This document shows positions 34,155 through 44,980 of a DNA stretch of 64,000 nt, piece by piece; the stretch's first letter is position 1, and the number at the start of each line of letters is the position of its first letter. Origin of the DNA: Neurospora intermedia (lineage: Eukaryota > Ascomycota > Sordariomycetes > Sordariales > Sordariaceae); contig BTPP01000005.1 of the NCBI GenBank assembly GCA_037102815.1, forward strand, positions 1,178,001-1,242,000, given 5' to 3'. Made by a program: the position numbers and the translations under genes. The notes under the pieces were generated by a model. The model worked only from the letters and a program-made list of their open reading frames with translations. It was not told where the DNA came from and did not search any database.

Positions 34155-37100
34155 CTATGCTGCTGCTGCAACAGCTTGGCCGACTTGTCCCTGTCCGGCT
34201 GCTGTCCCGGCGGCTGATGGGGAGTCCTGACTCTGGCGTTGGCTACCTTCGGTAACGTTAGGAGATGGCACCGACGGGAACAGAATCTCTTTCTTTCCGT
34301 TGGCTTTGTAATGGAGGACAATATCATTACCGCCCTTCCAGACGTGTGCGCGGAGGGTTGCGAGACTCATTGTGTTTGGCAAGAGCTAGGTGATTTTGGT
34401 TCATGTCAGCACAAGCGCCACCCAGTTTCGCAGTAGAAATTCAGATCTCACCTGTTCATTGCAGTACAGCTCCAAGTACTCCTCGGGTTTCATCGCGTCT
34501 GAGTCCGGATTCTCCGGGTCAGCAGGCGGATCAATCCTCTCTGCCACGTACGCCAGTATCTTCTTCACCCTCAGCATCCTATTCGCGTTCAGGCGATTGT
34601 TCCCGTCCGCCACTGTGAGGGCCGGCAACGTATCCTGCCACGGGTACAGTACAAACGACACCTTGACAGGATCTTTGGGTGGAATGACGTTCAGCAACAA
34701 GACCTCGCCGAGCCACTGGGGGCCCTTTTGCTCGATGATGTCCACGTCGGCGCCCACAGACTCCACGGTCCCCCGATACAGCTCGGCCGAGCCGCCTGAC
34801 GTCTCCTCCTGGATGATCACCTTGGTGCCCTTGGGCAGTTTAAGCACCGGTGTATCGTTGGGTAGGCTGGGGCAGATGCGTGTTTCGACCACCGTGTCGG
34901 GATTCTCGATTAGCTGCTTCTCGTACTCGTTGTGAATCTTCTGGATAACACCGTGGAAGCTATCGGCGAATTCCTTCTCGTGGTTTGAAGAGGATTCGGA
35001 CTCCTCAGCCTTCTCGTCTACTACGACTGGCTTATCGGCAACGGCATTAGAAGCTGAGCGACCGAGCTTTTTGCCGCCAAAGGACATGTTCATCCGGAAC
35101 TTCTTTCCAAACGGCGTGCTGGGGCTCTTAACTTCCTTGTCCTTCTCCTTCTCCTTGTCTTTCTCTTTTCCGTTCTCCGTTGACGTCTTTCCGGTCTTAT
35201 CTTCTGACGCTCGAGACTCTGCAACCGTCGCCGGAGTTTGTGCTGTCTTGTTTGCGTCTCCTTCTGGTGCATTAATGGCGTCTGAAAAGTAGTCGAGTCG
35301 TTCTGTAGATGGCCTATTCGAAAGTTGCGACGAAAACCTGTCGAGGGGACTGAACGGCGTTCCAAAATCCGCTCTTGGTCCCATGGGCGAGCTTGGAGTA
35401 GCGAATCCGATTGCGAACCCTGGAGTCACAGGAGGGAACCGGAAGCCGTTTGCCCGCGGCGTTGTAACCTGCGAATCAATGCCACCCGGCGGAGGAGGGA
35501 TTATTATCGATAGTGCGGGATTCCCCCTCCCGACGGCTGCCCGTTGTTGTGATACTTCGTTCAACTTGTGTCTGTGCGCCTCATCGCGTCGTATCTCTTC
35601 ATCTATCAGGTTTGCAAAGAGATACCGCAGAATCCACTTTCCAAGATTTACTGTGAAGGGTTAGCACGATCCAGCGTGACAATGGTCGGTGATGAAGCAT
35701 ACTCCTCTGGTCTTCCCGAAACTCCACGGGCTCCTCGAGCGTGAGCTCATCGGCATACGCCTCAGCGTCGAAGCAGTTGAATGGCTCTAGGACCACTGTC
35801 AAGTTGCCCGAGCTAATGTCTATTGAGCACCATGGAGCCACGGCCTCTAGGGTATTGACCTCGGGTTCTACATCCTCCAAATGCCTCTTTCCAAAACTCT
35901 TGATGGGTTTACACTAATTGAGACAAGACAGTCAGCAAAAGTCACGTTCACATTCACAATCACAAGGTTCGGGAAACTACGAGGTCTCACTTTGATCAAA
36001 TCCCACAACACTACATCCCCAGCCGTGTCCAGTGTTAGGACCCGCCGCCTGTCATTCAGAAGACGGTGCTTAACCAGGCCAAACTGGCCCTCAATCGTTT
36101 CTTCCGGCAGATGGTATATCGGCTCGACTACGCTTACCGCGGGGTCTGTCATTACTTCAGATCCTTTTCGTGTATGTGTCGCAACCGATTCCGCCCCATC
36201 TCGACTGGGAGCAAGCGGGAAGGAGGCCGTGTTCGATATGCGCAAAATGGACTTGGCCGGAATCTCCCGCTTGGGGGTAGGTGACCCTGTTGGCATAGGG
36301 GGTCCAGACTGGAAAGTACTTTCCCTGCTCCTCGTCGACACAACGGAGGCCCTCTGAGGCCGGAACCCCCCTGGGAGCTGAATGTCAGCGGTTGTGTCAA
36401 CGCTCTGCCAACGGTTGATCGATGACCGTGACGTCGCCGTCCACACAGAGTTTCCACAAGCGACAACCTTGCTCACGCCATCATGCTCCTGTGCGACGGC
36501 CACAGACAGGCCATCGTCTAAATCATGCAAGGTGCCTCGCACATCGGTTTTGACCACCAAACCCGACCGATCACTGCTGTAGAAGACGCCGAGTTCAGGG
36601 TCTTCGGCAAACAGAGACCATACGCTGTCATTGTGCATGGTGAGTGTGTGCATACACCTGCCTGCAGTGACGCTCCAAACCTTGACCGTCTGGTCGGAAC
36701 TAGCCGTCATGACCATGTCGCCCGAAGAGTTGACTAGAATGGCCCGGATGTTGTCGGTATGACCGACGAATTTGGTGATGCGCTTGCCCGTCTTGGGATC
36801 CCACAGGCGAACCACGCTCTCGGGACCACCGCTGGCGAGGATGGAGTGGTTGACGGCCAAGGCATAAACGCTACCCTTCTCTCGCACCTCCTCGCCACTG
36901 ACATCTATCTCCAGTCGCTTGCCGGCGCCTGACAAATCCCAGAGATATATTTTACGGTCGAGGCCGCCCGAGGCAACCCAGTTGGTGGACTGTGACGGTG
37001 TCGCAACACACTTGACGTAATCGGCGTGCTGGCCAATGGTGGCTGGTTCTGTGGCGTCGCTTCCGTGGGGTCGCCATACTTTGACAAGGAGATCGGACGA

Positions 37101-37593
37101 GGCAGACACCACCGCGGAATGTTGTTGGGCTAAAGCGAGATCGTTGATCCAATGTGTATGCGCTTGTGTTTGGGCACGGAATCTGGTCATCTGCTTGGGC
37201 CTGGCATTGGCGCGCGAGGACGAGGTATCGACAACGGCGGAGTGGGAGGAAATCGGGGCAATGCAGTCGGGGGGGACGTCCCAAGCGCATACTGTGCCGT
37301 CACGGCCGCCGGAGTAGCTGTGTCGTGTCAATTGAATCAGTACATGGACGGGACTCAATCGATATCGGTGGGGACACGAGAATGAGGGTATATGCTCACA
37401 GAATAGCATTGTCGCGATCAACGGCGAGACCATTCACGCCGAGCCGATGGCCACCAGGTGAGGAGTTTGGGAGCTCGAGAACTGCAGTAAAGTACGAGTG
37501 TGATCAGCCATGCGCCCTGTGTTGCGCCCGAACGGAAATGAAGACGAAAAGCGACAAACCATAGCTTATTCTTTGGCGAGCCTTTTTGGCCAT
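34155..37593 (-). CDS. WDR48/UAF1-like WD40 protein with C-terminal DUF3337 (deubiquitinase cofactor), 1027 aa
   Basis: Six exons on the minus strand: 37593-37560, 37481-37400, 37317-35991, 35913-35703, 35650-34452 and 34385-34155; the sum is exactly 1028 codons. The N-terminus ([33 protein letters not shown]) starts a WD40 propeller: repeats such as [54 protein letters not shown] and [22 protein letters not shown] linker with a Lys/Glu run (about residues 640-660) follows. The C-terminal block ([22 protein letters not shown], then [15 protein letters not shown] and a final ubiquitin-like segment [20 protein letters not shown]) is the WDR48 C-terminal architecture. Yeast Duf1, fission yeast Bun107 and human UAF1 bind and activate USP-family deubiquitinases; the same role is inferred here. 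Confidence 0.9.
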
Positions 37594-39018
37594 GGCGTAG
37601 ATTAAAGGGCCGGGCGAGCAATCATGCGCAATTGTTTTGTTTATGTACGTCTGCTATGACGGATGGGAGCTGAGCAGTGGGGACCGGGGATGGTCGGGTG
37701 AGCGCTGCGGGTTCCTGGGGTTCAACGGCCACACACGCGCGATGTCCAGTGTGAAGAAGTTCCGTTCTCTTGGCGTAGGTATCCTGGGAGTAGGTATCTG
37801 ACTGGTTGACGAGGTCGCTCCGAGCAATAGTAGCAAGGTCTAAAGGGACGGTACCTGCGTGTCGAGGTATAAGATGACGTATATGGCTTGACGAGTAAGA
37901 GTGGACGAACGAGGGTGTATAAGACGTCGAGGTCGTTCAGCTGCCGCGATGGGGTGTCGAGCTGGGTGGATTGAATGGGCGGACTGCCTAGTAGATTATG
38001 TGTGCACTGCCCCGTGATGGGTGGATAAATGCAAGGCAGAGTTCACTTGTAGAAGGCGCGAAGACGGGGAGGTGGTATAAGGTAAGGAAAAGAACAATTA
38101 GAAAAAAAAAAAAGAACGAAAGCAACAAGTTGAACTGAGGAAATTGTAGGGAAGGGATGGGGGAACAAGAGTTGGAATTCTAATGGAAGTCGAATGTCGG
38201 ATGGTACCACCTATATGTAGAATAGACGGCAGTATCTACAGTGTAAGTTGGGAAATACCTGCGATTCGCCGAGTGTCGAGCCCAGGCTCTGATGACAACT
38301 CCAGTCCCCAGCTAGGAAAGAATGGGACGGGGATACAGGCACTTCCCTTCGGACAAGACGTCTTGGCATTCTGGTTAGAGTTGTTGTTGTTTTTATTCCA
38401 AAGCCAAAGAAGCCGGAATAATGATTCAAAAGCCTTGTTCAGCTGGGGATTTTCCCAAATGTTATGCTACCTATGTACCTGTCGTGTACCCAAGTCTGGT
38501 CACATTCGACGCTGGGCACGTTGAAGTCTGAAAGTTGGTAATTGGCTGATAAACTTCCGAATGCTTTCTTGTTCAATGGAAGACACATGGAAGCTTCCAA
38601 AAGCTGGGGAATGCCCTGGCAAGGACAGCAAGAAAATATGTACTCTCTAATGAGCGATACTTTGAAGCTGACTGAAAAGAAGGTTCAAGTGGCTCCTTTC
38701 TGAAGTATCTTTGCGATGATTGTACATCAACAACACTCACAACACTGTAACTTGAGCTGGGATAGGCGTCCAAGCGCTGTGGATGTCACCGTGCGGGTTA
38801 TCAGCATAGATGACCGACGAGAGCTTGGGCCACATCACCAGTTAATTGTTAGTGCAGTTCTGTTTGGTGACTGTCACGGCGTCCGCCGTCAAGCATTCTG
38901 ACACTTCAACATCTCCACCCTTTCCCTGTTGTCACTTCACCACTCACATCCTTCATCCTCCTCCTCCTTCTCCAACCGCAAGGTGAGGTGAACACACCGC
39001 ACTTGGACAGGCTATGGA
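37594..39018. other. Divergent promoter region
   Basis: 1.4 kb between divergently transcribed WDR48-like (-) and TilS-like (+) genes, expected to hold both promoters. It includes a 12-nt A tract (38101-38112). No supported gene. Confidence 0.5.
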
Positions 39019-41427
39019 ATGGTCACGCCGCTACAGGTCTTCCACCGCAGCGCCCGGGCTATCAGCGCCCGCGAGTTCGAAGATGCTCTCCACTCAATAT
39101 GCCGGCCCCGGTTTCCTCCGGCCTTCAGTCCCAGACATCGCCATATCGGCTGTGCCATAAGTGGAGGCGTGGATTCCATGGCATTGGCCTTTCTGTTTCA
39201 CCGGCTGAAACAAGAAAAATCTCTAAACGCCAGCGTTTCCCCTAACGAGCAGTTTCGCGTCGGCGACAACATCCTGGGCAAGGTCCGTGCCGTCATTGTC
39301 GACCATGGCTTGCGCGAGGGCAGCGACGAAGAGGCACAAAGGGTGGCACATGCCATCAAGACCAAGATTGGCGACATGGTTGATCCTACCATTGAGACCA
39401 TCAACTGGGAATCTGAACTCGGCCCCGGTGTAGATCCCAAGACTCACCCAAGCATTGAACCCTTGGCCCGCAAACTTCGCTATGCCGCCATTGCGGGCGT
39501 GTGCCAGCGTCACAACATTTGTTCCCTCTTCACAGGCCACCATGAAGATGACCAGTATGAAACCATCCTGATGAGGATGATAAGCGGCCGTGGCTACCGT
39601 GGTCTTCAGGGTATCCCAAACGCCGTAGACATTCCAGAGTGCTACGATATCCACAATGTCTACCAGAGTGGTTACCTGGATGACCAAGAGTCCACGAGCC
39701 CGTTTTGGACCAGGATGCCGACGGGCAAGCGGATGAAGAAGTACCTGAAGTACAGCCTGCGTGACCAGCTCGATCCGCAAACACTCCAGTATGAAATCGC
39801 TTATGGCATGAGGAGTGATGGAAGCCAGTACTTCAACGAGTACCAGCGCACACATCGCAAATGGGGTGACTACCCTCCTGTCCCAGAAGTCGATGCCGAG
39901 GATGGTGGCATCATGATCTACCGCCCTCTGCTTGGCTTCAGCAAGGACAGGCTCATTGCCACGTGTGAGGAGAACGGCATACCATGGTTCGAAGATCACA
40001 CCAATGCAGACCCAACTTTTACTCCTCGCAATGCTATCAGATACTTGGTCAAGCATCACCAGCTCCCAAGCGCCTTACAAAAGCCTGCCATCTTGCAGCT
40101 TGCGGCACGATGCCGCGCCAGAGTTGCCGCCGAGGAAGCTGAAGCCGGTAGAGTTCTCGAGCGACTATATGTCCACGATCTCGCAACGACAGCTGGGACA
40201 GTAGAGGCCGAAATGCCCAGGTTCAGGCTCCCAGGAGGCCCCAGGTCGTCTCGGAGGTCCTCTGTTTGGCGCAAGAAGCGTTTTGTCCACTACCGCACCA
40301 TTGCGGCCATCATCATACGGCGACTGCTCTCGTTGGTGACACCCAACCACAACCTCCCAACCCTTGCGGATCTCGATTACTCCGTCGCGTTACTCTTTCC
40401 AGAACTGAGGCTTCCCGAGGAAAAGGAGATTCCAACACTCCAAGGCGAACCCAAGGGCTACATGATCTCCGGCGTGCACATGGACCCCCTTATCCAGCCC
40501 AACGGTTCCGTCCGCTGGCGACTCTCCCGAGCCCCTTACCAAGCCAAAACTCCCGCCCCAACCCTACGATTATCCCAAAGCGCCTTAGCCTCGCGTTTCC
40601 TCAAGGAACCCTCCGAATGGGCCTGGGCAGGCTGGACAAAATGGAAGCTCTGGGACGGCCGCTACTGGATCCGGCTCCGTCACCGCGTGCCCTGTCCCGT
40701 GCGCGTCGCCCCCTTCGAAGCTGTCTACCAAAAAGATTTCCGCGAGGGTCTTCTTCTCGGCCAGAAGGTCAAGCACAAGGAACTGCTCGCCAGCATGCTG
40801 AAAGCCTACGCCCCCGGCCGCATCCGGTACACCCTGCCGGCCGTGTACGCGGAGACCGATCTCTCCGGATTCATTCAGGGGAACGAATCATACTGGCCTC
40901 AACCGCCCGAGCACTTGCGTCGGGCCGCGGCTGGTATCGCTGAGGATGACCACAGCACTCCCACCCCGGAAACAGTAACCACCAAACAACTCCAGAAACA
41001 CCTGACCAAAGAACAAATACACGAACTATTGTGGTTCTACAAAGAATGGGAGGATGAACAAGCTGCAAGCTTCAGAGACTATGACGAAGTCTGGGAGGAG
41101 AGCCGGTATTTAAGCAACCCTTCCACCACTTCTCCTCAAAGCCATAAAAATCAGAGAAAGCTCCTCGCTCTTCCCACCCTGGGCCTCTCGCTCCCGGGCA
41201 TCTACGACTGGGTGCAATGCGAGGTGCGATATCGCAAGATCGATGGAGACTTGTTGCGGCGCGGCACTTCGTGGCAGCGGTTCAAGTTTTGGCGGACGCG
41301 GGATGCGGGGTTTAGACTGAGGAGGCGGGAGACTTTGTTGGAGAGAAGGGAGTGGTTGGGCTGGAAGAGGAGGGAGATGGCGGGAGAGGTGCCGGTTAGT
41401 GTTGCCGATGCTTTTAGGAGTGATTAA
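39019..41427 (+). CDS. tRNA(Ile)-lysidine synthetase-like PP-loop ATPase (TilS family), 802 aa
   Basis: A single 802-codon exon. The ATP-binding PP-loop SGGVDSM sits at residues about 48-54. It is followed by VRAVIVDHGLREGSDEEA and by the second TilS signature GHHEDDQYETILMRMISGRGYRGLQGIP (positions 39535-39618). The bacterial enzyme adenylates C34 of tRNA-Ile(CAU) and attaches lysine so that the codon AUA is read. In fungi the target is expected to be the mitochondrial tRNA (inference from the family). At 802 aa it is nearly twice the length of typical bacterial TilS. The extra C-terminal part (after about residue 450) is rich in Trp and Arg and is fungal-specific. A DUF-like tail after residue 600 contains WYKEWEDEQA-type helices. 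Mitochondrial targeting is plausible from the Arg/Ser-rich first 40 residues. Confidence 0.9.
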   Translation: MVTPLQVFHRSARAISAREFEDALHSICRPRFPPAFSPRHRHIGCAISGGVDSMALAFLFHRLKQEKSLNASVSPNEQFRVGDNILGKVRAVIVDHGLREGSDEEAQRVAHAIKTKIGDMVDPTIETINWESELGPGVDPKTHPSIEPLARKLRYAAIAGVCQRHNICSLFTGHHEDDQYETILMRMISGRGYRGLQGIPNAVDIPECYDIHNVYQSGYLDDQESTSPFWTRMPTGKRMKKYLKYSLRDQLDPQTLQYEIAYGMRSDGSQYFNEYQRTHRKWGDYPPVPEVDAEDGGIMIYRPLLGFSKDRLIATCEENGIPWFEDHTNADPTFTPRNAIRYLVKHHQLPSALQKPAILQLAARCRARVAAEEAEAGRVLERLYVHDLATTAGTVEAEMPRFRLPGGPRSSRRSSVWRKKRFVHYRTIAAIIIRRLLSLVTPNHNLPTLADLDYSVALLFPELRLPEEKEIPTLQGEPKGYMISGVHMDPLIQPNGSVRWRLSRAPYQAKTPAPTLRLSQSALASRFLKEPSEWAWAGWTKWKLWDGRYWIRLRHRVPCPVRVAPFEAVYQKDFREGLLLGQKVKHKELLASMLKAYAPGRIRYTLPAVYAETDLSGFIQGNESYWPQPPEHLRRAAAGIAEDDHSTPTPETVTTKQLQKHLTKEQIHELLWFYKEWEDEQAASFRDYDEVWEESRYLSNPSTTSPQSHKNQRKLLALPTLGLSLPGIYDWVQCEVRYRKIDGDLLRRGTSWQRFKFWRTRDAGFRLRRRETLLERREWLGWKRREMAGEVPVSVADAFRSD

Positions 41428-42102
41428 GCAGGGAAGACATGTGTGGAGGTAGGAAGATGTGTGACACTTGGCTGTATATTATGTAGTTCTTCCTGTGCAT
41501 ATATGGCTGTAGAATTACAATACCCTCACTGTTAGACAATAAGGTAGAGACAATTTTCAAACGGACCAAAAATACTTAAACCAAACGCTACCTTCCTTGC
41601 ATCAACGCCACTTTTCACCCATTATTTATCCATTTCCCCCCCCCTTTTCCCTCTCCCTTTTTCCCTCTCCCTTCTTCTCTCGTCACTCCCTTCACTATTC
41701 CGTTTGTTATGCTGTCCTGACTTCATACAACCCAAACAAAACCAACATGGGTAAGAGAAGCCTGCCTGCACTGACGTCGCTGAAACTCCCAACGCCGGCA
41801 TGGATTCGATGAAAAGGTCTTTTGGTTGGCAAACAGGCAGCTGAGCTCCTACAATTAGGCAACTTTGATCAATCAAAGAAAAGTGGAGTACATCAGTAAG
41901 GGTCAGTTGGTGGTTCTGTCGGTGGAGGAGACGAGATGAGAAATGGTCATGCGGTCGATGCCATGCCATGCCATGCATGCAATACCCTTACCACGTGCAC
42001 ACCCGAACGGCCGCCGGCATTAGGAACGCTGGGGAGTGCATAAGGTTTAAGCTGATTGCATAAGTATTGGACGAGTACATATACGAATTGTACACACACA
42101 CC
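41428..42102. other. Convergent intergenic interval
   Basis: 675 bases between convergent stop codons of the TilS-like gene and the RabGGTase alpha gene. It has a C/T-rich stretch at 41635-41690. No supported gene. Confidence 0.55.
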
Positions 42103-43536
42103 TCACTCTTTCAACCCGAAATCCCTCTCCAAATCCGCCCACCTCCCACTCCGCATCGGATCCAGCTTCTTCAAGTTTCCCAACCAGCCCTTCAGGTCCT
42201 TCTCTTCCTGCTCATTCGGCTTTCTCTCCTGCAGCTGACAGAGATAAAGGGTATAGTCAAACAAAGCCTCATGAATTAACTTGGCGTCGTCATAATCCTC
42301 CAACAGCTCCTGGATACTCTCGATTCCGCGGCGCAGGTACGCGACGCGCTCCTCTTGCGTGAAGGCGGGGGCGATGGTCGGATGCTCAGCAGAGTTGACT
42401 AGGTTCAGCATGAGGAATTGGTGGTAGTACCAGAGGGATTGGTCGTCGGGGCCGACATTGATTGCTTCTCCAATTTTGTTGAGTTCTAGCATCCGGGCAT
42501 GGTTAGTTCTTATCCGACCGATTTTTCCCATCTGGCTAACGTAGTAGCCAGGGGGAGGGGGGATGGAAACTGACCTTCTTCAAAGAAAGCCTTCCGCGCC
42601 TCATCATTTGCGTTTCTCTCGTCCAGCAACCGCGGGATGAGTTTGCTTCGCGAGTGCCAGGCCGAAAAGTTGGAGAGGTTCTGTGAGATCTTCTTGGTCG
42701 TGAACTCAAACTCTGACTCGACAAGACTCTTGCCTTCCAACTCTGGACTCTCCAGCTGCTCCACCACGTGCCGCCTGTATCCCCAGGCGTGAAAGTTGCG
42801 CTGGTCTCGCAGGAGCATCTTGGAGGTCAGACCCAGTTCTTCCTCCCAAATCTTTCGCGCTACAGGGACCGGCAGTCTTTCAATCACCTGCTTGAGAATC
42901 CACAGCCGGTAGCTCCAGATCCAGTAGCATTTTGGCGATTCGAGGAGGAGCGGAATGGTAAAGTGCAGTTCCTTCTGAAGTATTTGTTGGTCGTTCTGTT
43001 GATCCTGCTGCCGCGTCTGCTGCTTCTGTTCCTCGTCCTCGTCCTCAGCTGTTGTACCACTCTTCCCAGTTGTCTGGGACTCGGGGGCGGGCGGGGTCTC
43101 GGTCGACAAAGAGGAGGAGAAGTCGGCGGAAGAGGTTGTGGTAGTGGCGGTCGGAGAAGAAGTCGGCAACGCCTTCGAGAGCGAGGAGCCAGGCGAGGGC
43201 TTGGACAATAATCCAGAGATTAGGCAGCGCCTGCGGACGTTCCATACTGTGTAGTACTCGGGGTTGAGGCGCAGGAGTTTGGAGGTGAGGGCGAAGACGT
43301 CGGGGGAGTAGTTGTTCTTGGCGGCGTGATGGCGCACCTGGTCCTCAAGAGCGCGGTAGTCCTTGATGCGCTCGAGGTCCTTCTGGCGCTGCTCTTCGGT
43401 GCGCGTTCTCGAGGTGCGGGCTATGCCGTGGTTCGATCCGCCTTGCTGGGATGCGTCTCCCCATCAGTCAACAGCCTGCCAAAGTACCTAGCGTCTAGAC
43501 TGGAGTCCGGTTCAAGTTGTGTCTTACATCGGCCAT
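42103..43536 (-). CDS. bet4: Rab geranylgeranyltransferase (type II) alpha subunit, 420 aa
   Basis: Three exons on the minus strand: 43536-43528 (only MAD), 43445-42575 and 42485-42103; the product is 420 aa. The N-terminus is GGSNHGIARTSRTRTEEQRQKDLERIKDYRAL. Five prenyltransferase-alpha repeats are visible: PEYYTVWNVRR, CYWIWSYRLWIL, NFHAWGYRRHVV, NFSAWHSRSKLI and QSLWYYHQFLM. With the beta subunit (Bet2) and Rab escort protein it attaches geranylgeranyl groups to C-terminal cysteines of Rab GTPases in the cytosol, which is needed for vesicle traffic. Between repeats 1 and 2 is a low-complexity insert of about 70 residues (Ser/Thr run, acidic run EDEDEE, Gln run QQDQQNDQQ) not found in yeast Bet4. 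The 9-nt first exon is supported by a GTAAGA donor and an exact in-frame acceptor. Confidence 0.92.
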
Positions 43537-44980
43537 GATACTGCTATCAACTGTCAACGGGTTGGTTTCAGGGGCTATGTTCCATGGATGGGAAATCGGG
43601 GCTTGCTTCAAAGGGACATCGATACATGTTCCGTAACCTTTGATGAGGTGACGTCGGAGAGGATGGGACGGGGCAGGCAACTGCTAACAGCGCGCTATGC
43701 CTACTGTGGTGTAGCGTCATATGACAATGCCGCTGGTTACCGGGAGAGCCCTGGTCTGTGTGAAGGCTTGGCGAAACAGCTCCAGAGTGAGTGGGACTTA
43801 TTGGGCTTATCGGCCTTATCGTGGACGTCTTTACAATAACATCACGCAGGAACGAACTTCCACCCCCAATCCTCCATTCCTCTTTCCATCTTTCAACTCT
43901 TTGATTCTGTGTTGTGTCTGAGTGGCCCTAGATGTGCCCGTGGTTCTTGCCAAAACAACAACTACATCTACTACCACCGACTTTGGGCATCGCGCCTTCT
44001 TGATATGGGCGAATGGCCAACATCCTGCAATTGACTGCAGTCAAAATGTCCACTCCAACCTCGCCGGTCTCGGCATGGTCTCGTTGGGAATCACCCGTCC
44101 TCTGCCTATTCAGAGTTGCTCTTTCCTATTGTTCAGACTTGGGATGACAGACTTTTCGCTCCAATTGACCCGATCTTGCCTGCTTGCCTGTTTGACTTGT
44201 TATTGTTGAGTGTTCAGTCATCTCATGAGTTCCCTGTGCCTGACTGACCTCCTGACTGACCAGCAAACTTCACTTCTTCCACTTGAACCTTCGAGATTGA
44301 CAAACGAAACTACTGAACTTACTACTTCATCACAACCTGCTTCATATCCGGGGGCGTTCTTGCACTCTCACACACACAAACACTCACTTCACTAGGACAT
44401 TGCGCTTCATCAATCAGTTGAAATGGCCGGCGTGGACGTCTAGGTGACGCTTTCTCAGTTTCGACATCAGTCTTCCTTCACAGAAAACTGCTGACCTCAA
44501 CCTCATCGTCAACCCCCAAATACGCCTCCTCGACTCCATCTTCTTTTCCTCCTGCTTCTTCCTAGGAACACGCACCCGGAATTATTACTACGCTTCCACC
44601 ACCATAGCAGCAGCACTACTAACAATACCAGCATCTGAATAAGGTTACTAACCTCGGACGGCAAATCGAGCACCGTTCGAGGACACCGACGACAAGTATT
44701 GCTTCTCGTCCAGGTTCTCGCACACAGCTCGACGTCTTTGTCGCTCCACACGCCCTTCGTTACCAGCAGATTCTCCCGCTTCTTATTATCACCATCTATC
44801 ACTTCATTCAGCCGACTTCACCAAACTATCTCATCACTCCAGCTTTGAAAACCTGTGTGGTCTCGAGCTTGATGGGACCGGTTCACTAAACATTCTTTTT
44901 CCAGCTCATCTTTTTCTCACTTGAGGTCTACTACTCGTGCTATCATCAGTACCTCGGTATATATCGGCTGTATCTTCGCT
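43537..44980. other. Divergent promoter region with long leader
   Basis: 1.44 kb between the RabGGTase alpha gene (-) and the APC/C activator gene (+). The part near 44.4-44.98 kb is C/T-rich and probably the 5' leader of the latter. No supported gene; open frames here have low-complexity translations. Confidence 0.5.
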
